A stretch of 64,000 nucleotides of DNA from Cellulomonas sp. URHE0023 (GTDB lineage: Bacteria; Actinomycetota; Actinomycetes; Actinomycetales; Cellulomonadaceae): assembly GCF_000688475.1 (NCBI RefSeq), contig NZ_JIAN01000005.1, positions 1,612,001 to 1,676,000 of the forward strand, in the 5' to 3' direction. The notes beneath the pieces are model-generated. The model saw only the letters and a list, made by a program, of their open reading frames with translations, ran no database searches and had not been told where the DNA came from. Positions within the stretch are counted from its first letter, which is position 1. Each line of letters starts with the position of its first letter. A program made the translations under genes and the position numbers. Positions 28,377 through 37,362 of this stretch are shown in pieces.

Positions 28377-28979
28377 ATGAGTGACGACGACGCGCACACG
28401 TCGCCGAGGCGCCGCGACGCCGACGGCACCCGCCAGCTGCTGCTCGCTGCGGGCCGGCGGCGGTTCGCTACCGAGGGGTACGCCGCGACGACGGTCCGTC
28501 ACATCGCCGACGACGCCGGCGTCAACGTCGCCCTCATCAACCGCTACTTCACCTCGAAGGAGGGTCTGTTCGAGGCCTGCCTCATGGGTGCCGCCGACGA
28601 GCTCGAGCGCTCGCTCGCAGAGGAGGTCACGCTCGACCAGGTGGCTGCACGGATGGTCCAGCAGATGACCGGGCCAGATCCTGCGGACCGGCCGAACCAG
28701 CTGCTGCTGCTCATGCGCACGTCGGGCGACGAACGCGCCGAGCTGATCCGGTCACGAACGCTCCAGTCGTTCGCCGAGCGTCTCGCGGCGATCGCGGGGG
28801 GCCGCCCGGAGGACGCCGGTCACGAGCGGTCGCTGCTCGGCGCACAGCTCGTCGTCGCGGCGGCCTTCGGGATCTCGATCGTGCGGACCTGGACAGCGAT
28901 GGAGCCCCTGACCTCGGCCGGTGCGCCAGAGCTGGCCGGGCCGATGCGCGAGCTGCTCTCCGCCCTCCTGGCGCACTGA
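28377..28979 (+). CDS. TetR-family regulator of the divergent efflux pump
   Basis: 200 residues. The N-terminal HTH is clear: RQLLLAAGRRRFATEGYAATTVRHIADDAGVN-type spacing, with the recognition helix ending in NVALINRYFTSKEGLF. The C-terminal ligand domain is variable, as expected. GGGAGG precedes the ATG. Paired operators in the intergenic region with the MFS gene fit a classic local repressor; the ligand is unknown. Confidence 0.93.
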   Translation: MSDDDAHTSPRRRDADGTRQLLLAAGRRRFATEGYAATTVRHIADDAGVNVALINRYFTSKEGLFEACLMGAADELERSLAEEVTLDQVAARMVQQMTGPDPADRPNQLLLLMRTSGDERAELIRSRTLQSFAERLAAIAGGRPEDAGHERSLLGAQLVVAAAFGISIVRTWTAMEPLTSAGAPELAGPMRELLSALLAH

Positions 28980-29009
28980 TCGGCGCCTCGAGGCACCTAC
29001 CCGTTCGCA

Positions 29010-29948
29010 CTACCCGTGAAAGCGAGCCGCCATTCGCACGAGCCTCGCCCACGGGTACTCCTTGATCTCCGTGACCAGCGCAGCTTCGGGCGCCGCCGTG
29101 CGCACCTTGAGCTCGACGTCCTCGAGTGCCAGGTATGGCGCCACCGCCTTCGATTTGGATTCCTTGAAGGTCTCGTACGCCTTGGCGCACTTGGTGGTGC
29201 TCTTCGAGAGGCTGAACGCGGCCTTGAGCACGTCGTCGGCCGGTTGCGGGGTGGCGTTCGGCCGATTCTTGAGGGCTTGGGTGACGATGCCGTACGTGGT
29301 GCCCAAGCAGCCACCGATGAGCTTCAGGATGTCTGAGTTGGTCTTGACCAGGATGAGGGCGCTCAGCGAGATCCCTTTGGCGCGGGCGTTGGCCACCCAG
29401 CCGTCGTACTGGGTGAGCGCCGCGCTCGCGGCCGGATCGAGCCGCACCTGCAGCGCGGCGGGGGCAATGTTCAGGTACAGCGCGGCGCCGACCCGGATCG
29501 GGATGCCGGGAAGCCTCTGGGCGGCGGACACCGTCTGGTAGGCCAGCTCCTCGACGTCGGGTGTGCGCGCGAACCGGGCGTTCGGCGTGGTCAGCAGCCA
29601 CAGGCGGTCCGTGTCGTTGCGGATGTAGACGCTGGCGCTGGCCTGGTCCCAGCAGACCGTCATCCCATCTGCCGCCCGGGCGCCGTCGTACGTGCCGAAC
29701 AGCAGGTAGACGGGCACCCACGGCGCTGTGCATGACAGGCCAGGTGTCGCCGCGTACACCGGCGGTCCTGGGGGTGGCCATGGTGGCGATGGCGGGGTCG
29801 GTTCCCACGCCGCGACGGCCGCGGTCGTGTCCGCGACGGCTTCGGCTCGGACCGCGTGCCCGGGCGCGAGAGCCGCGTTCCCTTCAGCAGGGCCGGCGCA
29901 GCCGACCAGGAGCAGCGCCAGGATGAGAGGCGCGGCTGTGCGCTGCAT
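29010..29948 (-). CDS. Hypothetical lipoprotein
   Basis: 312 residues. The lipobox is LLVGC after a short hydrophobic segment (APLILALL). A Pro-rich linker (TPPSPPWPPPGPP) leads to a mature part with several Cys (GLSCTAPW, TVCWDQAS, GGCLGTTYG, TKCAKAYE) that could pair. The ATG at 29948 begins a proper signal peptide; upstream in-frame codons add an unlikely basic leader. No family recognised. Base composition is slightly lower in GC than that of neighbours. Convergent with the TetR gene. Confidence 0.7.
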   Translation of the reverse strand: MQRTAAPLILALLLVGCAGPAEGNAALAPGHAVRAEAVADTTAAVAAWEPTPPSPPWPPPGPPVYAATPGLSCTAPWVPVYLLFGTYDGARAADGMTVCWDQASASVYIRNDTDRLWLLTTPNARFARTPDVEELAYQTVSAAQRLPGIPIRVGAALYLNIAPAALQVRLDPAASAALTQYDGWVANARAKGISLSALILVKTNSDILKLIGGCLGTTYGIVTQALKNRPNATPQPADDVLKAAFSLSKSTTKCAKAYETFKESKSKAVAPYLALEDVELKVRTAAPEAALVTEIKEYPWARLVRMAARFHG

Positions 29949-30183
29949 GCGGCTCACGTTGACGTCCTCGTCTGAGCGTCGAAACGATGGCGCGGTGCCG
30001 TATCCAGCGTCGGCGCTTGGGGAAACCGGGTCAAGGATGACATTTCGGGCACCGTGGAGGGTCGTTGGCCTCGAGTTATAGCGCCTCTCGGGGCCAGAGG
30101 GGCGCAGCGTGATGGATCGGGGCCTCATCCGAGCCAGGCGCGCGGTCCGGTGGCACCCGGCCCGAGCGTGCTTGCTCGTTGCG

Positions 30184-30189
30184 TACCGT
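30184..30189 (+). promoter_or_regulatory. -10 box of a leaderless promoter
   Basis: TACCGT, six bases, then GTG 30196. It decides the start of the 99-residue gene. Confidence 0.6.
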
Positions 30190-30195
30190 GCTCCC

Positions 30196-30495
30196 GTGCC
30201 GTCCTACCGTGTGAGCGCCGTCGTCGGGCTTCTGCAGCCTGGTGTGGACGCCCCGGACGTGCTCCCGCAGGCGGTGCTCGTGGCCGAGTCGTTCACCACG
30301 GTCGAGGCGTTCGACGTCAGCGTCGTACGTGGTCAGGCGCGTGTGACGGTCCGGTTCGAGGCCGCGGACGACCAGTACGCGCGGCGGATCGGCTGGGCGG
30401 TGCTGGCACGCCTCGACGAGCTCGCGGAGATCAGCGGGCGGTCCGTGACGAGACGGTTCGGGTCCCGCTGGTACCCCGTCCGGGCGCAGACGTAG
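30196..30495 (+). CDS. Hypothetical 99-residue protein
   Basis: Small soluble protein with alternating strands and helices and no membrane segment (YRVSAVVGLLQPG, RVTVRFEAADDQYA, and a final RRFGSRWYPV). It is not recognised. The start is placed by the leaderless -10 box; upstream in-frame starts would overlap that promoter. Another small leaderless gene starts 30 bases after its stop. Confidence 0.6.
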   Translation: MPSYRVSAVVGLLQPGVDAPDVLPQAVLVAESFTTVEAFDVSVVRGQARVTVRFEAADDQYARRIGWAVLARLDELAEISGRSVTRRFGSRWYPVRAQT

Positions 30496-30511
30496 CCAGT
30501 GGCGCAGCACG

Positions 30512-30517
30512 TAGGGT
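30512..30517 (+). promoter_or_regulatory. -10 box of a leaderless promoter
   Basis: TAGGGT, seven bases, then GTG 30525. Confidence 0.55.
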
Positions 30518-30524
30518 CGCCCTC

Positions 30525-30920
30525 GTGGAAGAGTCGGGTGGCGCGCTGGTCAAGACCGGCAGGTCCGAGTGGGCACGGGACGCGAGGACGGTCGGGTGGT
30601 GGTCGCTCGCCGGGCTGCTCCTGCCCGCCACGCTCTCGGCGGTGCTGCTGGCGCCGTCCTCCGTGCTCACCGACCCGGAGGCGCTCCCCCGGGTCGTGGT
30701 GATGCTGCTGGCGTTCACCGTCATCATCGGTGTCCCCGCCGCGCTCGTGGGTGCGGTGCTTGGTCTCGTCGCCGTCATGATCGCGCGTCGGCTCCGGAGT
30801 CCTGACGACCCTCGTCGTCGGTTGGCCGTCGTGCGCACGTGCTGGTCACCTGCCGGCGCTTCCGAGCCGTGCACGCTGCTCTGCTGCTCCGGACCACGTC
30901 GAGCCTCGGACGCGTTCTGA
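30525..30920 (+). CDS. Hypothetical small membrane protein
   Basis: 131 residues with two hydrophobic segments, LAGLLLPATLSAVLLAP and VVVMLLAFTVIIGVPAALV, and an Arg-rich C-terminal tail containing Cys (CWSPAG, CTLLCC). The start follows the leaderless -10 box at 30512. The Cys-rich end reads unlike the rest and may be a drifted tail. Unknown function. Confidence 0.55.
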   Translation: MEESGGALVKTGRSEWARDARTVGWWSLAGLLLPATLSAVLLAPSSVLTDPEALPRVVVMLLAFTVIIGVPAALVGAVLGLVAVMIARRLRSPDDPRRRLAVVRTCWSPAGASEPCTLLCCSGPRRASDAF

Positions 30921-30942
30921 CCCGGTTGATGGCTCCCGGGTC
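30919..30942. terminator. Hairpin between convergent genes
   Basis: GACCCGG/CCGGGTC 7-bp perfect stem with a 10-nt loop, overlapping the 30525 gene stop and facing the end of the 30974 gene. Confidence 0.45.
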
Positions 30943-30973
30943 GGTCTCGCGCGACAGTCCCTGCGCCGTCGGC

Positions 30974-31402
30974 CTAGCCGAGCTCCTCGACGGCCTTCGC
31001 GATCCGGCGGGCCCGGGTCTCGGGCGTCTTGGCGGCCTCGATCGGTTCGATGATCGCGCGCTTGCGGCTGAACGACAGTGCCTCGAGCGCAGCCTTGCCG
31101 GTGTCCGAGAGGCCGGCGGCGAGATCGTCCGGGACGGCGATGGTGCGCGGCTCGTCGTCGAACTCGATGTCGACGTCGACCTCCTCGCCCGCCGCGATCC
31201 CGGCGCCCGCGCGGTTCTCTGCGCTGACCGGTAGGAGCGTCCGACCGCCGTACGGGGTGACCGTGCTGCGGTAGGAGTACCCGTTGATCGTCACGACGAC
31301 CGGGAAGCGGGCGCCGCGGCCCATCGCCTCGACGACCTCCGCGGGCACTGGCATGCCGGTTGCCGTCTTGCCGCTCAGCTCGAGAACCGTCCGGAAGCGC
31401 AT
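30974..31402 (-). CDS. DUF1905/YdeI-like protein
   Basis: 142 residues. The N-terminal DUF1905 beta-barrel reads FRTVLELSGKTATGMPVP, then FPVVVTINGYSYRST and VDVDIEFDD. The C-terminal YdeI-like helix pair (AALEALSFSRKR... and ETRARRIAKAVEEL) is typical of the fused DUF1905-YdeI arrangement. The family role is unknown; some members are linked to bacteriocin or envelope stress. Leaderless promoter upstream. Confidence 0.85.
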   Translation of the reverse strand: MRFRTVLELSGKTATGMPVPAEVVEAMGRGARFPVVVTINGYSYRSTVTPYGGRTLLPVSAENRAGAGIAAGEEVDVDIEFDDEPRTIAVPDDLAAGLSDTGKAALEALSFSRKRAIIEPIEAAKTPETRARRIAKAVEELG

Positions 31403-31408
31403 GCGCTG

Positions 31409-31414
31409 AGACTA
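31409..31414 (-). promoter_or_regulatory. -10 box of a leaderless promoter (DUF1905 gene)
   Basis: On the minus strand TAGTCT, six bases, then ATG 31402. Confidence 0.65.
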
Positions 31415-32113
31415 GAGGCCGATCCGCCCGGACGCCGAGGCTGCGCCGAGCCAGGTGTGCGGGTTGCGGTCCCAGCACCAGCCGAGCTTGGCGCGGCGCT
31501 CGCTGATCCAGACCGCGGGGACCCGTTGGTTGGTCCCCGTGCGCGAGCCCATGAGCGAGAAGCACTTGTTCGGTCGGAGCATGTCCGGGCGCACCACCGT
31601 GAGCGCGACGCCTTCGTCGATGGTCAGCGGCGTCCGGCCGCGATGGGTGATCGCCGCCAGCGCGGACTCCGGCGTCACGTTGCAGAACTCGGACCCCGTG
31701 TCGATTCCCCACAGCAGGTACGGCCCGTCGGGCACCTCGACCAGCGGCCTGTAGGTGGGCGCCTCGTCCCGGTCGATCACGCTGACGCCGAGCCGGCCGC
31801 CCCGGCGCATCGCGGGAGCCACGTCGTTGACGTCGAGACCCGGCACCACCAGCACGAACGGCACCGCATCGCCTTCGACGGTCGACGGCTCGGCCTGCTG
31901 CGGAGGCGCCGCACGCAGCGCCTGCAGGCGTTCGCGGAACGTCGGCTCCTCGATCCCGAGCAGCCCCGGGATGCCGAGCTCGACGTACGAGGCGATCTGC
32001 CGGTCAAGCTCCTCCGTGAACGAGGAGTCCTGCGAGAAGGCCGTCGATGCCGGCGACGGGGGAGCGGTGACCGTCGGCAGCGACGGGTCGACTGTGGTGA
32101 CGGGGACGCCCAC
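31412..32113 (-). CDS. DUF5701-family protein
   Basis: 233 residues. After a Pro/Ser-rich start it has EELDRQIASYVELGIPGLLGI, PFVLVVPGLDVNDVAPAM and, near the end, VPAVWISERRAKLGWCWDRNPHTW, with a pattern I associate with the actinobacterial DUF5701 group. No function is known. GGAGG five bases before the GTG sets the start. Its stop lies over the DUF1905 promoter. Confidence 0.8.
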   Translation of the reverse strand: MGVPVTTVDPSLPTVTAPPSPASTAFSQDSSFTEELDRQIASYVELGIPGLLGIEEPTFRERLQALRAAPPQQAEPSTVEGDAVPFVLVVPGLDVNDVAPAMRRGGRLGVSVIDRDEAPTYRPLVEVPDGPYLLWGIDTGSEFCNVTPESALAAITHRGRTPLTIDEGVALTVVRPDMLRPNKCFSLMGSRTGTNQRVPAVWISERRAKLGWCWDRNPHTWLGAASASGRIGL

Positions 32114-32193
32114 GGTGCCTCCGGGGTCGAGTGACGTAGGTCTCGTTCAACGGGTGGTGCTGGTGCACCGTTCCCGGGGACTCGTCGCTGACC

Positions 32194-33189
32194 TCAGAGG
32201 AGCGCGTCGCCCTGACCGAGGATGATCGGCTCGCCGAGGGGTCGGGCAGGGCGCGCACGGCCTTGCCCTGCTGGTGTGGCGGGCGCGAAGCGATGTGCGA
32301 CGACGAGGCTCGGCCTGTGCGCGTCGGAGGCCTCCACCAGGACCGCGGGCGCGTCGCCGGTCTCCGCGGTGCGCAGCGACCCGTACCAGGCGACGGCGCC
32401 CCGCGCGGCTCCCGAGGAGCGGACCCAGTCGCGCGCGGCCTGCTGGGCTTGCGCCGGGTCGCCGCCGAAGCCGCGGACCTGCGGACCTGAGCCGCCGTCG
32501 ACCAGCCCGAACGGGTGCATGTCGGCCGGCGTGGTCAGGACGAGGTCGAGTGCGCGCTCGAGGGCACCCAGCGCGATGTCCTGGGCCGCGGACGACGGGG
32601 GGTGCGGCAGCTCGGCGGGACTGCGAGGCAGGTCGTCGGCGCCACGGCGCGGATGCGGGACCGCGTCCAGGTCCGCCGCGGCAGGTGTGGGAGGCACCGA
32701 TGTGCCCGGCACACCCCCGACGACCAGGTGCGCCGCCGCGCTCGCGACGTACTCGCCGACCCACTCGGGTGTGCAGCCGGTCATCCAGCGCGCACGGACG
32801 TCCGTCAGGGGAAGTGCGGCGTCCAGCCCGGAGGCCGACACGACGGTCGGCGTGGGGTCGGCCGAGCCGGTGTGCAGCGCCCACCGGGCGCCTGGGACGC
32901 GCGCGATCAGCAGGTCGCCGACGCCTACGCCGAGAGCGAGGACCAGAGCCGTCGGAGGTGCCGCGGGTGGGGCCGAGGCCCACGCGGTCCGAGCGCGGTG
33001 CAGGAGCGCGCCGAGTGCAGCGGGGTCCTTCACGTCGATTCCGGCACCAGCGAGGTGGGCCCGCGCTCGCGCGAGGTAACCGAGCTCGGCCGGCAGCAGC
33101 GTGCGGATACCGGGTGCGATGTCGACGGAGCCGGACGCGGAGGTGGGCAGCGTCGGGCGTGCATCCGTCATGCGGGCGGGATCGACCAC
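32194..33189 (-). CDS. Hypothetical protein, two similar-size soluble parts
   Basis: 331 residues with GTG start chosen from AAGGAG upstream; an earlier GTG at 33237 would add 16 residues. The first part (LLPAELGYLARARAHLAG ... ALVLALGVGVGDLL ... WVGEYVASAAAHL) resembles DUF3806-type domains; a Pro/Ala-rich linker leads to a second part (LERALDLVLTTPADMHPFGLV, AWYGSLRTAE). No catalytic pattern seen. Upstream 33190-33408 is shared with the divergent peptidase gene. Confidence 0.65.
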   Translation of the reverse strand: MVDPARMTDARPTLPTSASGSVDIAPGIRTLLPAELGYLARARAHLAGAGIDVKDPAALGALLHRARTAWASAPPAAPPTALVLALGVGVGDLLIARVPGARWALHTGSADPTPTVVSASGLDAALPLTDVRARWMTGCTPEWVGEYVASAAAHLVVGGVPGTSVPPTPAAADLDAVPHPRRGADDLPRSPAELPHPPSSAAQDIALGALERALDLVLTTPADMHPFGLVDGGSGPQVRGFGGDPAQAQQAARDWVRSSGAARGAVAWYGSLRTAETGDAPAVLVEASDAHRPSLVVAHRFAPATPAGQGRARPARPLGEPIILGQGDALL

Positions 33190-33408
33190 GCTGACCTGCT
33201 CCTTGAGTGGTGGTCGCGATTCCACCCGGTGCGTCACACCCCTGGTGGAAGGGCATGTCCGACGTGCACCCTATGTCCCGTCGCGCACCTCGCCGAGCAC
33301 CCGCCACGGGACATCCCGAGGGGTGGCGCTCGCGGCCTTCGCGGTTAGCCTGTCCTGACGCGGGGACGTGCCTGTCTCGTCCCCTCCGGCCGTCCCCGGA
33401 GCACTGAC

Positions 33409-34521
33409 ATGCGCCGACCCTCGCGCAGCATCGTCGCCGTCGTGACCACCGTCCTGGTTGCCGGTGCCGCCGGTGGTGCCTGGGCGTGGGACTCGCACCA
33501 GGACGATGCCGCGGCCGCACACGCGCGAGCCGTGAACCGCACCGCCGCGGTCGTCGACGCGCAGGTGTCCGACGGTCATGCCGCCGTAGGACACGACGTC
33601 GAGGTCGAGCGTGCGCAGGCAGCCTCGGTGCTCGCCGGGGCTCGCGACGATCTGCAGGGCAGCGCCGACGCCGCCCGCAGCACCCTCGGGGCGACCGACG
33701 GGCAGGTCACCGACGGGACCGTCCGGGAGGCGCTCGCCGCACAGGTCGCCGCGGCAGATGCGTTGCTGGCAGCGGTTCCAGCGGCGGTCTCGTCGGTGAG
33801 CCCGGCACCGTCCTCCGCGACGGCTCCCTCGTCGGCCCCCACGCCTGGTGCTTCCACGCCCGTAGCCGTCAGTGCGGCGGCCCTGCGCGAGATGGCCGTC
33901 GCACTCGCCGCGGGGAGCGCAGCCGTCGTCGCCTCGCACGGCGCCTGGGCGCAGCAGCAAGCAGCCCTCGCTGCCGCGAAGGCCGCGAGCCCCAAGCCCC
34001 GGGCCACCAAGCCGGCGACCCCCACGCCTGCGACCGAGGCACCCTCGTGCGAGACCACGTACACCGGCCCGCCGTTCTACACGTCACCACCCACCGAAGG
34101 GGGCGACGGCTCGAACGGCAAGCTCCCGCCGAGCGCGCTGACCGCGATCTCCTGGGCCACCGACCCGCACGGCACCCCCTACTACCTGCGCAGCGCCGCC
34201 GCGGCAGCCCTCGAGCGGCTCGACCGGGCGTTCCGAGCGGCGTTCGGCCACCACCTCGCTCTCGACCTGACCTACCGCGACTACGACACCCAGGTTGCGA
34301 TGCGGGCGGCGCTCGGGACGGTCGCGGCCACCCCAGGAACCTCGACCCACGGGACCGGCCTCGCGCTCGACGTGCCGGAGCTGCCCTGCGAGTACGGCTG
34401 GGACACCCCTCAACGCGACTGGCTGATCACGCACGGACCGGCATACGGATGGACGTCACCCTCCTGGGCTCACTCCAACGGGTCGAATCCCGAGTACTGG
34501 CACTTCGAGTTCGTCGGCTGA
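33409..34521 (+). CDS. Secreted M15 (VanY-like) D-Ala-D-Ala carboxypeptidase
   Basis: 370 residues, exported by an N-terminal signal segment (RSIVAVVTTVLVAGAAGGAWA). An Ala-rich helical region and a Pro/Thr linker precede the catalytic domain (from about residue 210). The zinc site is readable: STHGTGLALDV gives the His and Asp, and YWHFEFVG gives the second His. It would trim peptidoglycan stem peptides at the cell wall. A Cys pair (SCETTYTG, LPCEYGWD) may be disulfide-bonded. It shares its layout with the gene at 54877. Confidence 0.88.
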   Translation: MRRPSRSIVAVVTTVLVAGAAGGAWAWDSHQDDAAAAHARAVNRTAAVVDAQVSDGHAAVGHDVEVERAQAASVLAGARDDLQGSADAARSTLGATDGQVTDGTVREALAAQVAAADALLAAVPAAVSSVSPAPSSATAPSSAPTPGASTPVAVSAAALREMAVALAAGSAAVVASHGAWAQQQAALAAAKAASPKPRATKPATPTPATEAPSCETTYTGPPFYTSPPTEGGDGSNGKLPPSALTAISWATDPHGTPYYLRSAAAAALERLDRAFRAAFGHHLALDLTYRDYDTQVAMRAALGTVAATPGTSTHGTGLALDVPELPCEYGWDTPQRDWLITHGPAYGWTSPSWAHSNGSNPEYWHFEFVG

Positions 34522-34585
34522 CGCTCAGTCCGGGACGGATCGGACATCGATCGCCTAGGGTGGGCGGCCGACCGAGGGGGCTGAT

Positions 34586-35185
34586 GTGAGCGGCAACAGG
34601 CGCGCGCTTGTACTGACAGGGACCGCGCTCGCGGCACTCGTGCTGCTGGGTGGGTGCACGGGCGACGACGGTGGCGGTGACGAGACACCGGCCGCGACAA
34701 GCTCCGCGGACTCGGGCGACTCGTCGGCGAAGGTCGACAAGGACGCCGGCGTCACCGTCGACAAGGCCGATCCCGACGATGTGATCGCGGAGACGACCTA
34801 CGACGTCCCCGGTCGGCCGGGGGACACCGTCCGGGTCGGGATCGAGTCCCTCACGGTGCACGGGGAGACGATGGAGCTGCGGGCCGTCTTCACGCCGGAC
34901 CTGCCCTCGAAGGCGGCCGAGAAGACGTGGAACCTCTCCGACGCGACCCCGGACTGGTGGACGCCGACGCTCACCGACCGCGAGCACCTCAAGGAGTACT
35001 TCGTCCTCAGCAACACGGGCCAGGACTGGGCGACGGACCGGGTGTACGCCTCCACCACGCCGGGTGGGTCGATCCGCTACCAGGCGTGGTTCGCGGCGCC
35101 GCAGGACGAGGTCGCGACGATGGACCTGCAGTTCCAGGACGGCTGGGCGTCGTTCGAGAACGTGCCGATCACCTATGAGGGCTGA
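34586..35185 (+). CDS. Hypothetical lipoprotein upstream of OmpA-domain gene
   Basis: 199 residues with lipobox LLGGC and a Gly/Asp/Ser-rich linker. The mature part is beta-rich (VRVGIESLTVHG, MELRAVFTPDLP, SIRYQAWFAAP) and ends QDGWASFENVPITYEG. No enzyme motif. The following OmpA-domain gene overlaps or nearly touches it, so the two are probably one wall-associated unit. A TAGGGT box lies 24 bases upstream. Confidence 0.75.
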   Translation: MSGNRRALVLTGTALAALVLLGGCTGDDGGGDETPAATSSADSGDSSAKVDKDAGVTVDKADPDDVIAETTYDVPGRPGDTVRVGIESLTVHGETMELRAVFTPDLPSKAAEKTWNLSDATPDWWTPTLTDREHLKEYFVLSNTGQDWATDRVYASTTPGGSIRYQAWFAAPQDEVATMDLQFQDGWASFENVPITYEG

Positions 35186-35822
35186 CGTGGTCCGAGCGCG
35201 GGTCGCACGTGTGGCCGGGCCGCTGCTCGGCGTCGTCGTCGGCACGCTCGCGGTGTGCGGTGCGTACCCGGCTGCGGCGGCAAGCCCGGCGGCACCCAGC
35301 GTGACGACCGACGACTGGCAGACCCTCGAGGATCTCGGGCGGCCGGCGCCGACCGCGGACCAGCTCGAGCGCTCGGTCAGGGAGTACGCCTCGACTCTCG
35401 ACTCGTGGCTGGCGGTGCTTCCGTACTCGACCGAGGGCGCGGTCAAGTCGCTCGAGACGACCGAGAAGGTCGACGCCGGGACGGTCGTCACGCTGACCTC
35501 CGACATCCTGTTCACGCCGGACAGCGCCGAGATCGCCGCACCCGCCCAGGCGAGGATCGCCGAGCTCGTCGTAGGAATCGCGGCCGGTACGCAGGTCGAC
35601 ATCGGCGGGCACACCGATTCCGTCGACACCCCCGAGCACAACCTGGACCTCTCGACGCGCCGAGCCCAGTCCGTGGCCGCAGTCATCGCGGCGGCCCGCC
35701 CTGACCTGGTGCTGAACGCTCAGGGCTTCGGTGAGACGCAGCTGAAGGAGTCCGAGTCCGGCGAGAACCCTGGCCTGGCCCGCGCGGCGAACCGACGCGT
35801 GGAGCTGCACTACGCGGGTTGA
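35175..35822 (+). CDS. Secreted OmpA-domain protein
   Basis: 215 residues. A signal peptide (VAGPLLGVVVGTLAVCGAYPAAAA) precedes the C-terminal OmpA/MotB peptidoglycan-binding domain: LFTPDSAEI, GGHTDSVDTPEHNLDLSTRR and NRRVEL with the expected Asp and Arg contacts. The ATG at 35175 overlaps the upstream gene by 11 bases; GTG 35187, preceded by GAGGG, is an equally good start. In a Gram-positive cell the domain would hold the protein on the wall next to the lipoprotein. Confidence 0.85.
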   Translation: MRADVVRARVARVAGPLLGVVVGTLAVCGAYPAAAASPAAPSVTTDDWQTLEDLGRPAPTADQLERSVREYASTLDSWLAVLPYSTEGAVKSLETTEKVDAGTVVTLTSDILFTPDSAEIAAPAQARIAELVVGIAAGTQVDIGGHTDSVDTPEHNLDLSTRRAQSVAAVIAAARPDLVLNAQGFGETQLKESESGENPGLARAANRRVELHYAG

Positions 35823-35850
35823 GCGCCGTGCGCTGCCGGCGCGGTCGTCA

Positions 35851-35881
35851 CTCCCTTCGCAGGATGGCGATGCGGAGGGGG
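35851..35881. terminator. Hairpin between convergent genes
   Basis: CCCTTCGCA (35853-35861) pairs with TGCGGAGGG (35871-35879) with one U-G pair; flanking bases extend it to about 11 bp. It lies between the ends of the OmpA and MFS genes. Confidence 0.5.
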
Positions 35882-35892
35882 CCCGATGCCGG

Positions 35893-37362
35893 TCAGGCAC
35901 TTGATCCTGCTGTCGGCGAGGTCTCGGCGGGGGGCCGGACCGCGTCGGCGGTGCTCGGCACAGTGAGGAGCGAGATCACCGCTCCGCCCGCGAGCAGCCC
36001 GGCGCACGCCAGCATCGCGACCCGGTAGGCAGGTTCGAGGGTCGTCGGGTCGGTGAGTGAGGAGCCGACCCCCGCGGCCAGGGGGAGCACCGCGATCGCG
36101 AGCAGCCCGGCGACGCGCGCGACCGCGTTGTTGACGCCGCTGGCCGCGCCGGCCAGGTGGTCGGGGGCGGCTGCGAGGGCGGTCGTCGTCAGTGGCGCGA
36201 CCGTCGCGGACAGCCCGAGGCCGAATACCACGATGCCGGGCAGCACGTGGGTGAGGTACGGGGTGTCGGGCCTGACGCCCAGCAGCAGCACGACGCCGGC
36301 GGCGCAGACCGCCGGTCCCACGGTCATCGGGATCTTCGGCCCCATGATCGTGCTCAGTGCGCCCGCGCGCGGCGAGAGCACGAGCATGAGCACGGTGACG
36401 GGCAGGGGTGCGAGCCCGGCTGCGAGCGGGGAGTAGCCGGCGACGACCTGCAGGGTCACGACGAGGAAGAAGAAGATGCCCGAGATCGCGGCGTAGATCA
36501 GCAGCGTGGCGGCATTGGTGCCGGCAAACGGCCGCCACCGGAACAGGCCCGGCGGCAGGATCGGGGCCGCCGCACGGGACTCGACCCAGGCGAACGCGAC
36601 CAGCGCCAGGACCCCGAACGCCAACGTCCCGACGACGACTGCGTCAGGCGTGCCGGACTCGGTCCAGGCGGTGAACCCGTACGTCAGCCCGGCCAGGCCG
36701 AGGGCGCCGAGCACGGTACCGACGACGTCGAGCTTCTTGGAGGCGTTGGCGTCTGCGCTCTCGGGGACGTGCCGCATGGTGACCGCCACCACGACCACCG
36801 CGAGCGGCAGGTTGATCCCGAACACCCACCGCCACGACGTGACCTCGACGATCCAACCGCCCAGGAACGGCGCGATCGCACCCGCGATGCCCCCGAGCCC
36901 CGACCACGCCCCGATGGCGCGGCCACGGTCCGAGCCCGTGAAGGTGGACTGGATGATCGCCAAGGAGCCGGGTGTGAGCAGTGCGCCGCCGACACCCTGC
37001 AGCGCCCGCGCGGCGACCAGCAGACCGACCGTGGGCGCGACGGCGCAGAGGAGCGATGCGACCGCGAACCACACGACCCCGAACAGGAAGATGCGCCGAC
37101 GACCGAACCGGTCGCCCAGCGACCCACCCAGCAGCAGGAACGCCGCGAGCGTCAGGCCGTAGGCGTTGACGGTCCACTGCAGGTCCGCCGTGGTGGCGCC
37201 GAGCTCGTCGGCGATGTTCGGCAGGGCGATCGTGACGACGGTGGCGTCGATGAACGCGATGGCCGAACCGAGCACCGTGGCGAGCAGGACCCATCGGCCC
37301 CGGGCAGACGCGTAGAGGATGCCGTCGGCGGCGCGCGCGTCAGACGTCGCGGGGCCGGTCAC
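35893..37362 (-). CDS. MFS drug-efflux transporter, DHA2 type
   Basis: 489 residues with about fourteen hydrophobic segments. Helix 1 holds AIAFIDATVVTIALPNIADEL, the loop motif A is GGSLGDRFGRRRIFL, and WRWVFGINLPL is typical of this subfamily. The GTG at 37362 starts inside the last codons of the LigD-type gene (23-base overlap, different frame), so translation is probably coupled. The link between a DNA polymerase-like protein and a pump is unexplained. Substrate unknown. Confidence 0.9.
   Translation of the reverse strand: MTGPATSDARAADGILYASARGRWVLLATVLGSAIAFIDATVVTIALPNIADELGATTADLQWTVNAYGLTLAAFLLLGGSLGDRFGRRRIFLFGVVWFAVASLLCAVAPTVGLLVAARALQGVGGALLTPGSLAIIQSTFTGSDRGRAIGAWSGLGGIAGAIAPFLGGWIVEVTSWRWVFGINLPLAVVVVAVTMRHVPESADANASKKLDVVGTVLGALGLAGLTYGFTAWTESGTPDAVVVGTLAFGVLALVAFAWVESRAAAPILPPGLFRWRPFAGTNAATLLIYAAISGIFFFLVVTLQVVAGYSPLAAGLAPLPVTVLMLVLSPRAGALSTIMGPKIPMTVGPAVCAAGVVLLLGVRPDTPYLTHVLPGIVVFGLGLSATVAPLTTTALAAAPDHLAGAASGVNNAVARVAGLLAIAVLPLAAGVGSSLTDPTTLEPAYRVAMLACAGLLAGGAVISLLTVPSTADAVRPPAETSPTAGSSA

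Noticed and set aside
33190..33408. c-di-AMP (ydaO) riboswitch before a cell-wall peptidase gene
   Set aside because: The region is short and lacks the conserved ydaO core; the same holds for 54749-54876 before the second M15 gene.
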